A stretch of DNA of 35,765 nucleotides from a virus: positions 1 through 35,765 of IMG/VR virus record IMGVR_UViG_3300042988_000311. One strand, written 5' to 3'. Shown here piece after piece: positions 35,105 to 35,765 of the stretch (within the stretch, counting starts at the first letter, position 1; each line of letters opens with the position of its first letter). The notes under the pieces are model-generated. The model did not search any database. It was not told the origin of the DNA and saw nothing but the letters and a program-made list of their open reading frames with translations. Position numbers and translations under genes: made by a program.

Positions 35105-35592
35105 ATGTCGCCTTCGTAATTCTTAGGCACGATCAAACCTGAGTCCAATTCGATGCCGTTGATTGTATGTGGTTCGTCCTCGTCGTATGTCCAACCAAGA
35201 GACTTCATCATTAGATGTTTGACCATCAAGTTAGGACTACGGAACACTTCTGTATCATCGAATCCCATCATCACGCCAAGTTCGCAAACTGCACCACTGC
35301 GGCAGACTCCAGCAACACAATGAACGATCACATTCATTCGTTCTTCCTTGGCATGTTGTAGTAATCTCACTAACTCAGAGGCTTGAACGTCAGTGACTTT
35401 AAATTCTTCTCCCCATGGGTCATTCTGTTCCAAGTCTAGGAATTCAAATTGATGGGTCTCACGGAATTGATATTTAGGCACTGGGAATTCCATTGCCGGA
35501 TCAACAATTTGAATCAACATGGAATTAATACCAGCGTCGATGTGGTGACCTTTGACAATGTCACCTAATGATACGTTTTGAATCCATGGCAT
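35101..35592 (-). CDS. Dual-specificity / tyrosine phosphatase-like protein (163 aa)
   Basis: The start at 35592 follows AAAGGAG. The signature loop VIVHCVAGVCRSG near 88-100 is the Cys-x5-Arg P-loop of cysteine-based phosphatases. Upstream MLIQIVDP and LDLEQNDPW are the expected Asp-containing loop. Several T4-type phages carry such an enzyme; protein or RNA 5'-end phosphate are possible targets. First gene of the operon running down to 32611. Confidence 0.86.
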   Translation of the reverse strand: MPWIQNVSLGDIVKGHHIDAGINSMLIQIVDPAMEFPVPKYQFRETHQFEFLDLEQNDPWGEEFKVTDVQASELVRLLQHAKEERMNVIVHCVAGVCRSGAVCELGVMMGFDDTEVFRSPNLMVKHLMMKSLGWTYDEDEPHTINGIELDSGLIVPKNYEGDI

Positions 35593-35604
35593 ATCGTCTC
35601 CTTT

Positions 35605-35612
35605 GATAAATA
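35605..35612 (+). promoter_or_regulatory. T4-type late promoter box
   Basis: GATAAATA on the plus strand, 4 nt before the ATG at 35617. Confidence 0.6.
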
Positions 35613-35616
35613 TTGT

Positions 35617-35765
35617 ATGACTAATCAATTTCGCAAACTACTAGATATCGTTGAATCCAGAATGGATCATATTCAATACTCAGATGAAGACACTAGCAAG
35701 GTTGTTGCTAAATTATACTCCTATAACAGTCAAATTTATACCAAATTGGCACAAAAAGTTCAGCG
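35617..35765 (+). CDS. Late protein, truncated by the window edge
   Basis: Open to the window end (49 full codons). MTNQFRKLLDIVESRMDHIQ is an amphipathic helix like the N-terminus of the late protein at 9759-10199. Leaderless by promoter spacing and without ribosome binding site. Divergent from the phosphatase gene. Confidence 0.66.
   Translation, partial: MTNQFRKLLDIVESRMDHIQYSDEDTSKVVAKLYSYNSQIYTKLAQKVQ

Noticed and set aside
1-35765. CRISPR arrays, insertion sequences, integrase or attachment sites
   Set aside because: No regularly spaced repeats, transposase genes with terminal repeats or integrase genes were seen; the repeated units are promoters and tRNA-like RNAs.

Overview
This window is a piece of a large tailed-phage genome of the broad T4 type. 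The evidence is a full rIIA/rIIB pair, late-promoter boxes of the NATAAATA form in front of several genes, many early promoters of the TTGACA-17-TACAAT type, freestanding HNH and GIY-YIG endonucleases, RNA ligases with a polynucleotide kinase, and a very large tRNA cluster. The host is probably Gram-negative (near-perfect sigma70 promoters, a secreted penicillin-binding-type peptidase), but I cannot name it. Almost everything lies on the minus strand, in short operons with ATGA stop/start overlaps.

Layout: 1-9.2 kb holds rIIB, rIIA and many small early genes, each behind a copy of the same promoter cassette. 9.2-13.7 kb holds an N6-adenine methyltransferase split over two genes, a PD-(D/E)xK-type nuclease and an SF2 helicase; together these are the parts of a type ISP restriction-modification enzyme. 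13.8-17.1 kb holds a GNAT-like protein, a Ro60-like (TROVE/vWA, DUF2828-type) protein behind a 0.48-kb non-coding leader, a YkuK-type RNase H-fold protein and an RNA polymerase omega-like protein. 17.1-25.9 kb holds about 24 tRNA genes, several tRNA-like or broken tRNAs, an apparently circularly permuted tmRNA gene, and a set of structured RNAs closed by long stems, with two HNH genes, a T5orf172-type gene and small late genes among them. 25.9-35.6 kb holds small early genes, two RNA ligases, a (p)ppGpp-hydrolase-like HD protein, homing-type nucleases, a metallophosphoesterase, a domain-1-less release factor with an in-frame UGA, a 5'-kinase, a possible peptidyl-tRNA hydrolase and a tyrosine phosphatase.

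Taken together, the right half reads as a translation-maintenance programme: tRNAs, tmRNA, release factor, RNA repair enzymes and alarmone control. The left half is early takeover plus a possible restriction-modification system. The items I rate most worth checking are the permuted tmRNA, the in-frame UGA in the release-factor gene, the split type ISP-like cluster, and the closing-stem RNA family, whose one variable base pair is A-U, U-A, G-C and C-G in four members.
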